A stretch of 64,000 nt of DNA from an uncultured Lachnospiraceae bacterium (GCA_910584845.1 CAJUDH010000006.1:112820-176819), one strand, 5' to 3'. Shown: positions 24,025 through 33,428, counted from the stretch's first letter. Translations and numbers: made by a program. The notes: generated by a model from the letters alone, not told the origin.

Positions 24025-25695
24025 ATGTCGATCAGCGATATTTCCAATGTCTTTGGTTTTCTGGGTGGTTTAGGGATGTTTTTGTACGGGATGAACATAA
24101 TGGCAGACGGCATGCAAAAGACGGCAGGCAGCAGGATGAGCAGCTTTTTAGGCATGCTGACCAACAACCGGCTGCTGGCGGTGGCGCTGGGGGCGGTGAT
24201 CACAGCCATTATTCAGAGCAGCGGCGCCACTACGGTTATGGTAGTCGGTTTTGTCAGTGCAGGGGTGCTGGATTTGTCCCAGGCGGTAGGGGTGATCATG
24301 GGGGCCAACATTGGCACCACGATAACAGCCTGGATTGTGTCTTTGAGCCAGCTGGGGGATTCTTTTGAGGTGATGAAGCCCAGCTTTTATGCGCCCTTGA
24401 TCATTGGAATAGGCGCGCTCCTTTTGGTTTTTGCCAAAACCCAGAGGAGAAAAACAATAGGGGAGATTATGATCGGTTTGGGCCTTCTGTTTATGGGCCT
24501 GGATTTTATGTCCGGATCCATCAACCCTTATACGGACGCCCCGATTTTTGCCAGGGCATTTGCGCTGCTGGGGGGGAACCCCTTACTGGGGATGTTGATC
24601 GGCGCCCTGGTAACGGCTGTGCTTCAAAGCTCGTCGGCGTCGGTAGGTATTTTGCAGACATTGGCAATGAACGGGATCGTAACTACCAACGCCGCGATTT
24701 ACATTACTTTGGGGCAGAATATCGGTTCCTGCGTTACGGCCATGTTGTCCAGTATAGGCGGAAACCGGACGGCAAAACGGGCGGCTGTAATCCACCTGGC
24801 CTTTAATGTTATCGGGGCGGCTGTGTTTGGCGTTTTGAGCTTTGTGGTGTTTACCATAAGCCCTGCCGTCGCCGGCTCCCATATCAACGCCGTTGAGATT
24901 TCGGTTTTCCATACGGTGTTTAACGTGGCCATGGCTACCTTGCTGTTCCCCTTTGCCAATTATCTGGTAAAGATGTCCGGGCTGATTGTAAAAGAACGCG
25001 CCGAGGCAAACCCCGAAGAGGACGAGGAGTCGGCGGCGACCCTCCGGCACCTGGATGAACGTATTTTTGAGTCTCCGGCTTTTGCGGTGGATACGGCGGC
25101 CCTGGAAGTGGTGCATATGGGCCAGCTTACCATGGGGAACGTAAAGAAGTCCCTTGACGCTATTTTGACGGGAAACCTAGAAGAGATCGAAGATGTGTAT
25201 AAAATAGAAAAAACCATTAATAATATGGAAAAGATGCTGACGGAGTATCTGATCAAGGTAGACAATTTATCTTTGACAGAGAGGCAGAAAAAAGTGGTCA
25301 ACAATTTGTTTTACAGCGTCAGCGATATTGAGCGGATTGGCGACCATGCGGAGAATCTGGCAGAACAGGCGCAATACATGGTAAAAAACAGCCTGGACTT
25401 TACGGAAACCGGCATGCAGGATTTGGAGGCTATCAGCGGCAGCGTAATTAAATCGTTCCAATACGCCATTGCCGCCCGCCAGACGGGGAACATGGATTTA
25501 GTCCGGAAAGTCAGCCAGTATGAGGACGACGTGGACAGCCAAGAGGAAGAACTGCGGGAAAAACATATCGAACGGCTGTCCTCCGGCCAGTGCCAGCCTT
25601 CTGCCGGGGTAGTCTTTTTGGACATTATCAGCAACCTGGAACGGATATCGGACCATGCGTACAATTTAGCCGGATATGTGAAAGATGAAATGTAA
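24025..25695 (+). CDS. Na/Pi-cotransporter II-type membrane protein with PhoU-like C-terminus
   Basis: 556 aa. The membrane half (to about residue 320) has the two signature repeats of the Na/Pi cotransporter family, QSSGATTVMVVGFVSAG and QSSSASVGILQTLAMNG, each followed by a GANIGTT- or GQNIGS-type turn. The C-terminal 210 residues are helical with two PhoU-like repeats (ERIGDHAENLAEQ and ERISDHAYNLAGY). It probably carries out sodium-coupled phosphate uptake or export with an attached regulatory domain. It is monocistronic, with its own promoter at 23909. Confidence 0.92.
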   Translation: MSISDISNVFGFLGGLGMFLYGMNIMADGMQKTAGSRMSSFLGMLTNNRLLAVALGAVITAIIQSSGATTVMVVGFVSAGVLDLSQAVGVIMGANIGTTITAWIVSLSQLGDSFEVMKPSFYAPLIIGIGALLLVFAKTQRRKTIGEIMIGLGLLFMGLDFMSGSINPYTDAPIFARAFALLGGNPLLGMLIGALVTAVLQSSSASVGILQTLAMNGIVTTNAAIYITLGQNIGSCVTAMLSSIGGNRTAKRAAVIHLAFNVIGAAVFGVLSFVVFTISPAVAGSHINAVEISVFHTVFNVAMATLLFPFANYLVKMSGLIVKERAEANPEEDEESAATLRHLDERIFESPAFAVDTAALEVVHMGQLTMGNVKKSLDAILTGNLEEIEDVYKIEKTINNMEKMLTEYLIKVDNLSLTERQKKVVNNLFYSVSDIERIGDHAENLAEQAQYMVKNSLDFTETGMQDLEAISGSVIKSFQYAIAARQTGNMDLVRKVSQYEDDVDSQEEELREKHIERLSSGQCQPSAGVVFLDIISNLERISDHAYNLAGYVKDEM

Positions 25696-25743
25696 ATAAA
25701 GAATAAAAAATTGATTAATACGGCTGAATTAACAAATTGCCTC

Positions 25744-25772
25744 TTGCTATTTTGCCCATAATTGGTTAAAAT
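25744..25772 (+). promoter_or_regulatory. Promoter of the gap-pgk-tpiA cluster
   Basis: TTGCTA (25744-25749) and TAAAAT (25767-25772) are 17 bases apart, about 60 bp before the gap start. Confidence 0.65.
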
Positions 25773-25834
25773 AGGGAACAGGTTGATTGGATTTTAACAA
25801 TCATAAAAACTAACAATGTAGGAGGAGAATTATC

Positions 25835-26863
25835 ATGGCAGTAAAAGTAGCAATCAATGGTTTTGGACGTATCGGCCGTCTGGCATTCAGGCAGATGTTC
25901 GGAGCAGAGGGTTACGAAGTTGTGGCGATCAACGACCTGACCGACCCGAAGATGCTGGCACACCTGTTGAAATATGATACGGCCCAGGGCGGATATGCCG
26001 GCCATATTGGTGAGAACAGCCATACTGTTGAAGCCGGGGAGGATTCCATTACCGTAGATGGCAAGACCATCAAGATTTATGCCGAGAAGAACGCAGCAGA
26101 CCTTCCCTGGGGCGAAGTAGGTGTGGACGTAGTCCTGGAGTGTACCGGATTCTATACCTCCAAGGCAAAAGCACAGGCCCACATTGACGCAGGCGCGAAG
26201 AAGGTTGTTATTTCCGCACCGGCTGGAAATGACCTGCCCACCATCGTGTTCAGCGTAAACGAGAAGACCCTGACCAAAGACGACACCATTATTTCTGCAG
26301 CTTCCTGCACCACCAACTGCCTGGCCCCCATGGCAAAGGCGTTGAATGATTATGCACCGATCCAGTCCGGCATCATGAGCACCATCCATGCCTATACCGG
26401 CGACCAGATGATCCTGGACGGCCCCCACAGGAAAGGCGATTTGAGGAGGGCAAGGGCCGGCGCTGCCAATATTGTCCCCAATTCCACCGGCGCTGCCAAG
26501 GCAATCGGCCTGGTTATCCCGGAATTGAACGGCAAGCTGATCGGTTCTGCACAGCGTGTTCCGGTAACAACCGGTTCCACCACCATCCTGACCGCAGTGG
26601 TCAAGGGCGCTGACGTAACCAAGGAAGGCATTAACGCCGCTATGAAGGCAGCCGCTTCCGCTTCCTATGGCTACAACGAAGACCCCATCGTATCTTCCGA
26701 TGTTGTCGGGATGCGGTTCGGTTCCCTGTTCGACGCTACCCAGACCATGGTTGCCAAGATTGCGGACGACCTGTACGAGGTTCAGGTAGTTTCTTGGTAT
26801 GATAACGAAAATTCCTATACCAGCCAGATGGTAAGGACCATTAAGTACTTTGCAGAACTGTAA
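25835..26863 (+). CDS. gap: Glyceraldehyde-3-phosphate dehydrogenase, type I
   Basis: 342 aa; the glycolytic NAD-dependent phosphorylating enzyme. The NAD site NGFGRIGR is at residues 8-15. The catalytic Cys158 is in SAASCTTNCLAP and its partner His185 in STIHAYTGDQ. GGAGGAG precedes the ATG. Codon use is strongly biased to preferred codons, as expected for a highly expressed gene. pgk and tpiA follow in pathway order. Confidence 0.98.
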   Translation: MAVKVAINGFGRIGRLAFRQMFGAEGYEVVAINDLTDPKMLAHLLKYDTAQGGYAGHIGENSHTVEAGEDSITVDGKTIKIYAEKNAADLPWGEVGVDVVLECTGFYTSKAKAQAHIDAGAKKVVISAPAGNDLPTIVFSVNEKTLTKDDTIISAASCTTNCLAPMAKALNDYAPIQSGIMSTIHAYTGDQMILDGPHRKGDLRRARAGAANIVPNSTGAAKAIGLVIPELNGKLIGSAQRVPVTTGSTTILTAVVKGADVTKEGINAAMKAAASASYGYNEDPIVSSDVVGMRFGSLFDATQTMVAKIADDLYEVQVVSWYDNENSYTSQMVRTIKYFAEL

Positions 26864-26888
26864 TTAAAACAGGTAAAGACTCAAACAG

Positions 26889-26919
26889 GGGTCCGGCCTT
26901 TATAGGACCGGGCCCTTTT
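26889..26919 (+). terminator. Hairpin with T-run between gap and pgk
   Basis: GGGTCCGG (26889-26896) pairs with CCGGGCCC (26908-26915) with one G-T pair, followed by TTTTATT. It probably lets gap be expressed above pgk and tpiA. Confidence 0.75.
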
Positions 26920-27009
26920 ATTATCGTAGGGGCGCCCCGCCCCTTTATGGCGCACAGGCGGCCATGAAGCAGACGGAGCGTTTTCAAGTTGTGAAAGGGG
27001 TAGAGAGGC

Positions 27010-28233
27010 ATGCTGAATAAAAAGACCGTAGATGATTTAAAAGATTTAAAAGGAAAAAGGGTACTGGTGCGCTGTGATTTTAACGTGCCGTTGAAAAATG
27101 GGGCGATAACGGATGAGACCCGTATCGTAGCAGCGCTTCCCACCATCCAGAAATTAGTGGGTGAAGGGGCCAAAGTGATCCTTTGCTCCCATCTGGGGAA
27201 AGTGAAAAACGGCCCCAACGAGGGCGAGTCCTTAGCACCGGTTGCTGCCAGGCTTACGGAAAAGCTGGGGAAAGAAGTTGTCTTTGTCCCGGATTATAAC
27301 GTAACCGGCGAGGCGGCTGATAAAGCTGTCGCGGCTATGGGCGACGGCGATGTGGTGCTGCTGCAAAATACCCGTTTCCGCGGAAAAGAAGAGACCAAGA
27401 ACGGCGAAGAGTTCAGCAAGGAGCTGGCTGCTTTGGCTGATGATTATGTATGCGACGCTTTCGGTTCTTCCCACCGTGCCCATGCTTCTGTGGAAGGCGT
27501 GACCAAGTTTATCGCCGCCAAAGGCGGGGCCAACGCGGTAGGATACCTGATGCAAAAAGAGATCGACTTTTTGGGCAACGCCGTCGAGAACCCGGTAAGG
27601 CCTTTCGTAGCGATCTTAGGCGGTGCCAAGGTTGCCGACAAGCTTAACGTGATTTCCAATTTGCTGGAAAAATGCGATACCCTGATAATCGGCGGCGGCA
27701 TGGCCTTTACCTTCCTGAAGGCCCAGGGCAAAGGCGTAGGGGATTCCCTGGTGGATGACAGCAAGCTGGATTATTGCAAAGAGATGATGGACAAGGCGGC
27801 GAAGCTGGGCAAAAAGCTGCTGCTTCCGGTGGATACCACCATTGCTGCGGCATTCCCGGATCCCATTGACGGCCCCATTGAGGTACAGGTAGTGTCTTCG
27901 GATGCGATCCCGGCGAACATGCAAGGGCTGGATATTGGGCCTAAGACGGCTGAACTTTATGGGGAAGCCGTGAAGTCCGCAAAGACCGTGGTTTGGAACG
28001 GCCCCATGGGCGTGTTTGAGAACCCTGTCTTGGCGAAAGGGACCATCGCCGTAGCAACAGCTTTGGCTGAGACCGAGGCGACTACGATTATCGGCGGCGG
28101 CGATTCTGCGGCAGCCATGAACCAGCTGGGCTTTGCCGATAAGGTAAGCCACATTTCTACCGGCGGCGGCGCTTCCCTGGAATTCCTGGAAGGCAAAGTG
28201 CTTCCGGGCGTAGCGGCGGCTGACGACAAATAA
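27010..28233 (+). CDS. pgk: Phosphoglycerate kinase
   Basis: 407 aa, full length. It transfers phosphate from 1,3-bisphosphoglycerate to ADP. N-terminal substrate motifs RVLVRCDFNVPL and LCSHLG, and the C-terminal nucleotide-binding region with WNGPMGVFE and IIGGGDSAAA, are intact. GAAAGGGG lies upstream of the ATG. tpiA follows after 72 bp. Confidence 0.98.
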   Translation: MLNKKTVDDLKDLKGKRVLVRCDFNVPLKNGAITDETRIVAALPTIQKLVGEGAKVILCSHLGKVKNGPNEGESLAPVAARLTEKLGKEVVFVPDYNVTGEAADKAVAAMGDGDVVLLQNTRFRGKEETKNGEEFSKELAALADDYVCDAFGSSHRAHASVEGVTKFIAAKGGANAVGYLMQKEIDFLGNAVENPVRPFVAILGGAKVADKLNVISNLLEKCDTLIIGGGMAFTFLKAQGKGVGDSLVDDSKLDYCKEMMDKAAKLGKKLLLPVDTTIAAAFPDPIDGPIEVQVVSSDAIPANMQGLDIGPKTAELYGEAVKSAKTVVWNGPMGVFENPVLAKGTIAVATALAETEATTIIGGGDSAAAMNQLGFADKVSHISTGGGASLEFLEGKVLPGVAAADDK

Positions 28234-28305
28234 GGCGGCGGCAAAGCCGGCAAGGCATTGGGCTGATTGCTGGCAGAAATAAAGAGAGTGAGGGAGGACA
28301 GGAAA

Positions 28306-29058
28306 ATGTCCAGGAAGAAAATTATAGCAGGAAACTGGAAGATGAACATGACGCCTACGGAGGCAGTGGAGCTGGTTAATACGTTAAAGCCACTGGTGGC
28401 CAACGACGAGGTGGACGTGGTTTTCTGTGTGCCGGCCATAGATATTATCCCGGCCATGGAAGCGGCAAAAGGGACTAACATCAACATTGGCGCAGAGAAC
28501 ATGTATTTTGAGGACAAGGGCGCTTATACCGGGGAGATTTCCGCCAAAATGCTCACCGACGCAGGCGTAAAATATGTAATTATTGGCCACTCGGAGAGAA
28601 GGGAATATTTTGCGGAGACCGATGAGACCGTCAACAAGAAAGTCCTGAAAGCTTTCGCCAACGGCCTGACCCCTATTATCTGCTGCGGCGAATCCCTGAC
28701 CCAAAGGGAGCAGGGCATTACCATTGATTGGATCCGCCAGCAGATTAAAATAGCTTTCCTGAATGTGACAGCGGACCAGGCTAAAGCCGCGGTAATCGCT
28801 TATGAGCCCATCTGGGCCATTGGCACCGGCAAAGTGGCTACCACAGAGCAGGCCCAGGAAGTATGCGCAGCGATCCGGGTATGCATTGGCGAGATTTATG
28901 ACGATGCCACGGCGCAGGCCATCCGTATCCAGTATGGCGGTTCCGTATCTGCGTCCAGCGCCCCTGAACTGTTTGCCCAGCCGGATATTGACGGGGGCTT
29001 GGTAGGCGGCGCTTCCCTGAAGCCGGATTTTGGCTCTATTGTAAACTATAATAAATAG
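28306..29058 (+). CDS. tpiA: Triose-phosphate isomerase
   Basis: 250 aa from MSRKKIIAGNWKMN; the upstream in-frame start at 28267 has no better ribosome site and would add a non-conserved tail. Active-site residues are Asn10 and Lys12, the His of IIGHSERREYF and the Glu of AYEPIWAIGTG. The phosphate-binding loop with YGGSVSASS is present. It interconverts dihydroxyacetone phosphate and glyceraldehyde 3-phosphate. A terminator at 29145 closes the glycolytic group. Confidence 0.98.
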   Translation: MSRKKIIAGNWKMNMTPTEAVELVNTLKPLVANDEVDVVFCVPAIDIIPAMEAAKGTNINIGAENMYFEDKGAYTGEISAKMLTDAGVKYVIIGHSERREYFAETDETVNKKVLKAFANGLTPIICCGESLTQREQGITIDWIRQQIKIAFLNVTADQAKAAVIAYEPIWAIGTGKVATTEQAQEVCAAIRVCIGEIYDDATAQAIRIQYGGSVSASSAPELFAQPDIDGGLVGGASLKPDFGSIVNYNK

Positions 29059-29144
29059 TGTGGTAACTGCAAAAGCATCTGTGCTGCCCCAGAAGCAAAA
29101 AGGGGCCGGCCAGGTGCGCAGGCGCAGGCCGGCGGTGGATAACG

Positions 29145-29175
29145 GGCAGGAAGCAAAGGTTTCCTGCCTGTTTTA
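29145..29175 (+). terminator. Intrinsic terminator after tpiA
   Basis: GGCAGGAA (29145-29152) pairs with TTCCTGCC (29161-29168) over 8 bases and is followed by TGTTTTA. Confidence 0.8.
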
Positions 29176-29277
29176 TTGTAAGGGTGGCCAATACCCGCGG
29201 CGTGGACGTATGGGGCTGGACATACCTGCCGGCGGCTGATTTTAAGGCGTGTTCCGGAAAGGCGAAAAGGAATAGGA

Positions 29278-30357
29278 ATGGAAAAGGAAGTTTTGACGAA
29301 AAATATCTTGGTAACCGGAGGGGGGCTTATTGCGTCAACCTTGATGGCCATAGCCTTTTCCCATTTCAGCTTAAATTCCACCAGTGTTGCGGTTATTTAT
29401 GTGCTGGCGGTTATGCTGATTGCCCGCTATACGACGGGATATGTTCCGGGGATTGTGGCATCCATTATCGGCGTCTTCTGCGTCAATTATGTATTTACTT
29501 ATCCATATATGCATTTAAATTTCACCATTGACGGCTATCCGGTGACTTTTGTTGGAATGGCTGTTATTTCCGGCATTACCAGTACCCTGACTACTAAGTT
29601 TAAAAAACAAAGCCAGCTTTTAAACGAGCGGGAAAAATTGCTGATGGAAGCAGAGAAGGAGACCATGCGGGCCAACCTGCTCCGGGCGGTGTCCCACGAC
29701 CTGCGCACACCGCTCACCGGCATCATCGGCATGGCGGATACCATCCTTGCCGATAAGGAACAGTTGACAGAAACAGAAAAATCTTATATGGTAAAGAGTA
29801 TAAGTGAAGATGCCAACTGGCTTTTGAATATGGTGGAAAACCTGCTGTCGGTGACCCGGATCCGGGTGGGGGAAACCCAGGTGGTTACCAGCCAGGAGCC
29901 TTTGGAAGAAGTGGTGTCGGAGGCTGTGCGCAAATTAAGGAAACGGCTGCCCAAGGCCAAGTTCCAGGTGCGTGTGCCGGAGGAATTCCTCATGGTCCCC
30001 ATGGACGCCATTTTGATTGAACAAGTAATTATCAACCTTCTGGAAAATGCGGTATACCATTCGGGGACAGAGGAGCCTATTGATTTTTATGTGGAAAAGC
30101 AAGAAGAAGCGGTCGTGTTCCATATCCGCGATTATGGCCAAGGGATCCCCACGGACAGGTTAGGGCGCATGTTCGACGGGGTAGGCAGGGAGGCCAACCA
30201 GAGCGGGGATTCTTATCGGGGGATGGGTATCGGCCTGACCATCTGTAAAACCATTATCACCGCCCACAAAGGGTCGATCGGCGCCAAGAACCGGGAACAA
30301 GGTGCGGAATTCTTTTTTACTTTACCACTGGGAGAGGATAAACGTGACAAGAAATAG
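29278..30357 (+). CDS. DUF4118 sensor histidine kinase resembling the C-terminal half of KdpD
   Basis: 359 aa. Four hydrophobic segments (about 8-28, 35-50, 55-72 and 88-105) form a DUF4118 sensor region. A coiled stretch and the kinase core follow: phospho-acceptor His140 in AVSHDLRTPL, N-box NLLENAVYHS and G-boxes DYGQGIP and GMGIGLTICK. It lacks the large N-terminal KdpD and Usp domains of canonical KdpD, and no kdpABC potassium pump genes are adjacent, so the stimulus may not be potassium. It overlaps the response regulator gene by 14 bp. Confidence 0.9.
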   Translation: MEKEVLTKNILVTGGGLIASTLMAIAFSHFSLNSTSVAVIYVLAVMLIARYTTGYVPGIVASIIGVFCVNYVFTYPYMHLNFTIDGYPVTFVGMAVISGITSTLTTKFKKQSQLLNEREKLLMEAEKETMRANLLRAVSHDLRTPLTGIIGMADTILADKEQLTETEKSYMVKSISEDANWLLNMVENLLSVTRIRVGETQVVTSQEPLEEVVSEAVRKLRKRLPKAKFQVRVPEEFLMVPMDAILIEQVIINLLENAVYHSGTEEPIDFYVEKQEEAVVFHIRDYGQGIPTDRLGRMFDGVGREANQSGDSYRGMGIGLTICKTIITAHKGSIGAKNREQGAEFFFTLPLGEDKRDKK

Positions 30358-31042
30358 ATGGACGGTCCTTATCATTGAGGATGAAAAAACGATTGGAAAT
30401 TATATTGAGGCTATTTTGGCCAATAAGGATTACAGGACGTTGCGGGCCGCGGACGGGGTAACGGGGCTGTCTTTGTATGCTTCCCACCATCCGGAAGTGG
30501 TTTTGCTGGATTTAGGCCTCCCGGACATGGACGGTATGGAGGTGCTAAAAAAGATCCGGGAATTTTCTTCCGTGCCGGTCATTGTTATATCGGCCAGGAT
30601 TCAGGAGCGGGAAAAAGTGGATGCTTTGGACGGGGGGGCGGATGATTACATTACCAAGCCGTTTGGGGCGGAAGAGCTGTTGGCCCGGATCCGCACTGCC
30701 TTGCGCCACCGCCTGCATATGGGGCAATCCGGGGTGCAAGAGCCCATGTACTCGCGGGACGGCCTGGTGATTGATTTTTCCAAAAGGATGGTTACCCTGC
30801 GTGGCAAGGCCGTCCACCTTACCCAAATTGAATACAAGCTGGTTTCCCTGCTGGCCCGGAACGCGGGGAAAGTGCTGACCTATGATTATATCCTAAAGGA
30901 GATCTGGGGCCCGTATGCGGACACCGACAACCAAATCCTGCGGGTGAATATGGCCAATATCCGCAGAAAGCTGGAGTCTAACCCGGCGGAACCCCATTAT
31001 ATGTTTACGGAAATCGGGGTGGGGTACCGGATGTTGGAGTAG
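30344..31042 (+). CDS. OmpR/KdpE-type response regulator
   Basis: 232 aa from a GTG at 30344, chosen because GGGAGAGGA lies 7-8 bases upstream and the protein then begins just before the receiver domain. Asp56 in LLDLGLPDMDG is the phosphorylation site, and the Lys of YITKPF is conserved. The C-terminal winged helix (about 135-230) has LTQIEYKLVSLLARNAGKVLT and VNMANIRRKLE. It is the partner of the kinase just upstream. Targets are unknown; the next gene group is the S10 ribosomal cluster with its own promoter. Confidence 0.93.
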   Translation: MTRNRWTVLIIEDEKTIGNYIEAILANKDYRTLRAADGVTGLSLYASHHPEVVLLDLGLPDMDGMEVLKKIREFSSVPVIVISARIQEREKVDALDGGADDYITKPFGAEELLARIRTALRHRLHMGQSGVQEPMYSRDGLVIDFSKRMVTLRGKAVHLTQIEYKLVSLLARNAGKVLTYDYILKEIWGPYADTDNQILRVNMANIRRKLESNPAEPHYMFTEIGVGYRMLE

Positions 31043-31087
31043 GGCCGGGCCTGCATCTGTTTTTATGGAAAAACATTGAAAAACCCC

Positions 31088-31350
31088 TTGCATTTCCGTG
31101 GTAATTATGGTAGTATGTTAGGGCTGTGACATGATAGCAAAGAAGCGTGAGGTTGCTGCCCGCCGTGGCAGGTTTTCCGTGGAGCGAATGTCAAGTTAGG
31201 AAACTGACGACAAGTCACTGTACCAATTGAACAGCTGTAGGATAAATATGCAGTAACGCAGTGTGGGCCGCATACGACACACACGGAGAAGTGTACAGTC
31301 ACCGCTTGTCGTGCTTAAGCAAAAAGTGCGAAAAGGAGGCGACTTTTTTT
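31088..31350 (+). promoter_or_regulatory. Promoter and long leader of the S10 ribosomal cluster
   Basis: TTGCAT (31088-31093) and TAGTAT (31111-31116) are 17 bases apart. About 230 leader bases follow before rpsJ, rich in complementary segments such as TGCCCGCCGTGGCAGG and the related GACAAGTCACTGTAC and TGTACAGTCACCGCTTGTC. The length and folding suggest ribosomal-protein autoregulation, as with the S10 leader of other bacteria, but the binding protein cannot be named from this sequence. Confidence 0.7.
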
Positions 31351-31668
31351 ATGGCAAGTCAAGTAATGAGGATCACGTTGAAGGCTTATGACCACCAGCT
31401 GGTTGACCAGTCTGCCGGAAAGATTATCGAAACCGTAAAGAAGACCGGGGCACAGGTGAGCGGGCCGGTGCCGCTGCCTACCAAGAAGGAAGTGGTTACT
31501 ATCCTTCGGGCAGTGCATAAGTACAAAGATTCCCGTGAGCAGTTTGAACAGAGGACCCATAAAAGGCTGATCGACATTATTACCCCAAGCCAGAAGACGG
31601 TGGACGCACTGGTCAAGCTGGAAATGCCGGCCGGTGTTTATGTCGATATTAAAATGAAGCAGAAATAA
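31351..31668 (+). CDS. rpsJ: Small-subunit ribosomal protein S10
   Basis: 105 aa from ATG 31351, which has AAGGAGGC 9 bases upstream; the longer open frame begins inside the leader. MRITLKAYDHQLVDQSAGKI, GPVPLPTKK and KRLIDIITPSQKTVDALVKLEMPAGV are diagnostic. It sits in the head of the 30S subunit and, as NusE, also joins transcription antitermination. First gene of the cluster; rplC follows after 45 bp. Confidence 0.98.
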   Translation: MASQVMRITLKAYDHQLVDQSAGKIIETVKKTGAQVSGPVPLPTKKEVVTILRAVHKYKDSREQFEQRTHKRLIDIITPSQKTVDALVKLEMPAGVYVDIKMKQK

Positions 31669-31713
31669 ACTTTAGTATGATTGCCATGGCAATCCGCTGT
31701 AAGGAGGAAAAAA

Positions 31714-32349
31714 ATGAAGAAGGCTATTTTAGCGACTAAGGTCGGAATGACTCAAATCTTCAACGACGACGGCGTTCTGGTTCCCGTAACGGTTCTTCAG
31801 GCCGGCCCCTGTGTGGTGACCCAGGTGAAAACCCTGGAGAACGACGGATATAAGGCCGTGCAGGTCGGTTTTGTGGACAAGAGGGAAAAGCTGGTCAACA
31901 AGCCGGTAAAAGGGCACTTTGACAAAGCTGGCGCCACATACAAGAGGTATGTGAGGGAGTTCCGTTTTGATAATGCGGAAGAATATTCCGTGAAAGACGA
32001 AATCAAAGCCGATATTTTTGCGGCAGGCGACAAGGTGGACGCTACCGCGGTTTCCAAGGGGAAAGGCTTTCAGGGCGCGATCAAGAGGCATGGCCAGCAT
32101 AGGGGCCCCATGACCCACGGTTCCAAGTTCCATCGCCATCAAGGTTCCAACGGTTCAGCCACTACCCCGGGCCGTGTGTTCAAGGGGAAAGGGATGCCCG
32201 GGCATATGGGCAGTAAACAGGTGACCGTCCAGAATCTGGAAATTGTCCGTGTGGATGCGGAAAACAACCTGCTTCTGGTAAAAGGCGCCGTGCCAGGGCC
32301 CAGGAAATCACTGGTAACACTGAAAGAGACCGTTAAGGCCGCCAAATAA
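31714..32349 (+). CDS. rplC: Large-subunit ribosomal protein L3
   Basis: 211 aa from MKKAILATKVGMTQIF, with AAGGAGG before the ATG. It binds 23S rRNA near the peptidyl transferase centre and starts 50S assembly. The tip loop with GPMTHGSKFHRHQGSNG, whose Gln is a common methylation site, is intact. rplD follows after 29 bp. Confidence 0.98.
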   Translation: MKKAILATKVGMTQIFNDDGVLVPVTVLQAGPCVVTQVKTLENDGYKAVQVGFVDKREKLVNKPVKGHFDKAGATYKRYVREFRFDNAEEYSVKDEIKADIFAAGDKVDATAVSKGKGFQGAIKRHGQHRGPMTHGSKFHRHQGSNGSATTPGRVFKGKGMPGHMGSKQVTVQNLEIVRVDAENNLLLVKGAVPGPRKSLVTLKETVKAAK

Positions 32350-32378
32350 GCTTGAACCGAGAAAGGAGGAACACAGAA

Positions 32379-32999
32379 ATGGCGAACGTATCTGTTTACA
32401 ATATGGAAGGCAAAGAAGTAGGCAAGATGGATTTGAACGACGCCGTGTTCGGCGTGAAAATCAATGAGCACCTGGTACACATGGCCGTGGTAGCGCATCT
32501 TGCCAATAGGCGCCAGGGCACGCAGAAGGCAAAAACCCGCGCCGAGGTATCCGGCGGCGGAAAGAAGCCCTGGAGGCAAAAAGGGACCGGCCATGCGAGG
32601 CAGGGTTCAACCAGGGCCCCCCAGTGGACGGGCGGCGGCGTGGTGTTTGCCCCTGCCCCAAGGGAGTACACCATCCGGCTGAACAAGAAAGAAAAACGGG
32701 CGGCGTTAAAGTCGGCTTTGACCAGCCGGGTACAGGACAATAAGTTTATTGTGGTGGATGAGTTGAAACTGGATGAGGTTAAGACCAAGAAATTTAAGGC
32801 CGTGATGGACAACTTAAAGGTTTCCAAGGCGCTGGTAGTCGTTGGCCAGGACAGTGACAATGTGGCGTTGTCCGCAAGGAACATCCCCACGGTAAAAACC
32901 GCTTATGTCAATACCATAAATGTATATGATATTTTAAAATACAACACAGTGGTAGCTACCAGGGCTGCCGTCGCGAACATTGAGGAGGTGTACGCATAA
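32379..32999 (+). CDS. rplD: Large-subunit ribosomal protein L4
   Basis: 206 aa from MANVSVYNMEGKEVG, with AAAGGAGG upstream. The extended loop with KPWRQKGTGHARQGSTRAP lines the exit tunnel. In some bacteria L4 also represses its own operon through the S10 leader. Its TAA overlaps the rplW ATG by one base. Confidence 0.98.
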   Translation: MANVSVYNMEGKEVGKMDLNDAVFGVKINEHLVHMAVVAHLANRRQGTQKAKTRAEVSGGGKKPWRQKGTGHARQGSTRAPQWTGGGVVFAPAPREYTIRLNKKEKRAALKSALTSRVQDNKFIVVDELKLDEVKTKKFKAVMDNLKVSKALVVVGQDSDNVALSARNIPTVKTAYVNTINVYDILKYNTVVATRAAVANIEEVYA

Positions 33000-33298
33000 T
33001 GGCAAACATTCAATACTATGACGTTATCCTCAAACCGGTAGTCACCGAGAAGAGCATGAACGTAATGAGCGAGAAAGAATACACGTTCCTGGTCCATCCG
33101 GAGTCCAATAAGACCATGATCAAGGAAGCGGTGGAAAAAATGTTCCCGGGGACGAAGGTGGAAAGAGTCAACACCATGAATTATGATGGCAAGAAAAAAA
33201 GAAGGGGCATGAAATTCGGCAGGACGGCCAAGACCAAGAAGGCCATTATCAAACTGACCGAGGACAGCAAGGAGATCGAGATCTTTTCCGGGCTGTAA
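32999..33298 (+). CDS. rplW: Large-subunit ribosomal protein L23
   Basis: 99 aa. YDVILKPVVTEKSMNVMSEK and KRRGMKFGRTAKTKKAIIKL are family marks. L23 is at the tunnel exit and is a docking site for trigger factor and SRP. It is translationally coupled to rplD. The next gene, rplB, is unusually far away (333 bp), separated by a hairpin and a minisatellite. Confidence 0.97.
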   Translation: MANIQYYDVILKPVVTEKSMNVMSEKEYTFLVHPESNKTMIKEAVEKMFPGTKVERVNTMNYDGKKKRRGMKFGRTAKTKKAIIKLTEDSKEIEIFSGL

Positions 33299-33306
33299 AA
33301 AAGTCC

Positions 33307-33364
33307 GGTAACGGTTTGGCGCCTTTGCTGCCCATCGGAAAAGGCAAAGGCTTGAACGGTTACC
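33307..33364 (+). repeat. Long hairpin after rplW
   Basis: GGTAACGGTT (33307-33316) and GCCTTTGC (33321-33328) pair with GCAAAGGC (33344-33351) and AACGGTTACC (33355-33364), with a single mismatch. A run of C follows, not T, so it may mark mRNA processing or act as a stability element. A related hairpin lies between rplF and rplR. Confidence 0.65.
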
Positions 33365-33428
33365 CCCCCTTCGTTTGGGATAGAGGAAAAGGACACACAC
33401 GGCGGCGTTGCAGTAGAGGCGGGTGTGT

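Noticed and set aside
25766..26428. Minus-strand ORF of 220 codons opposite gap
   Set aside because: Shadow frame of a highly expressed gene with biased codons; no independent signals.
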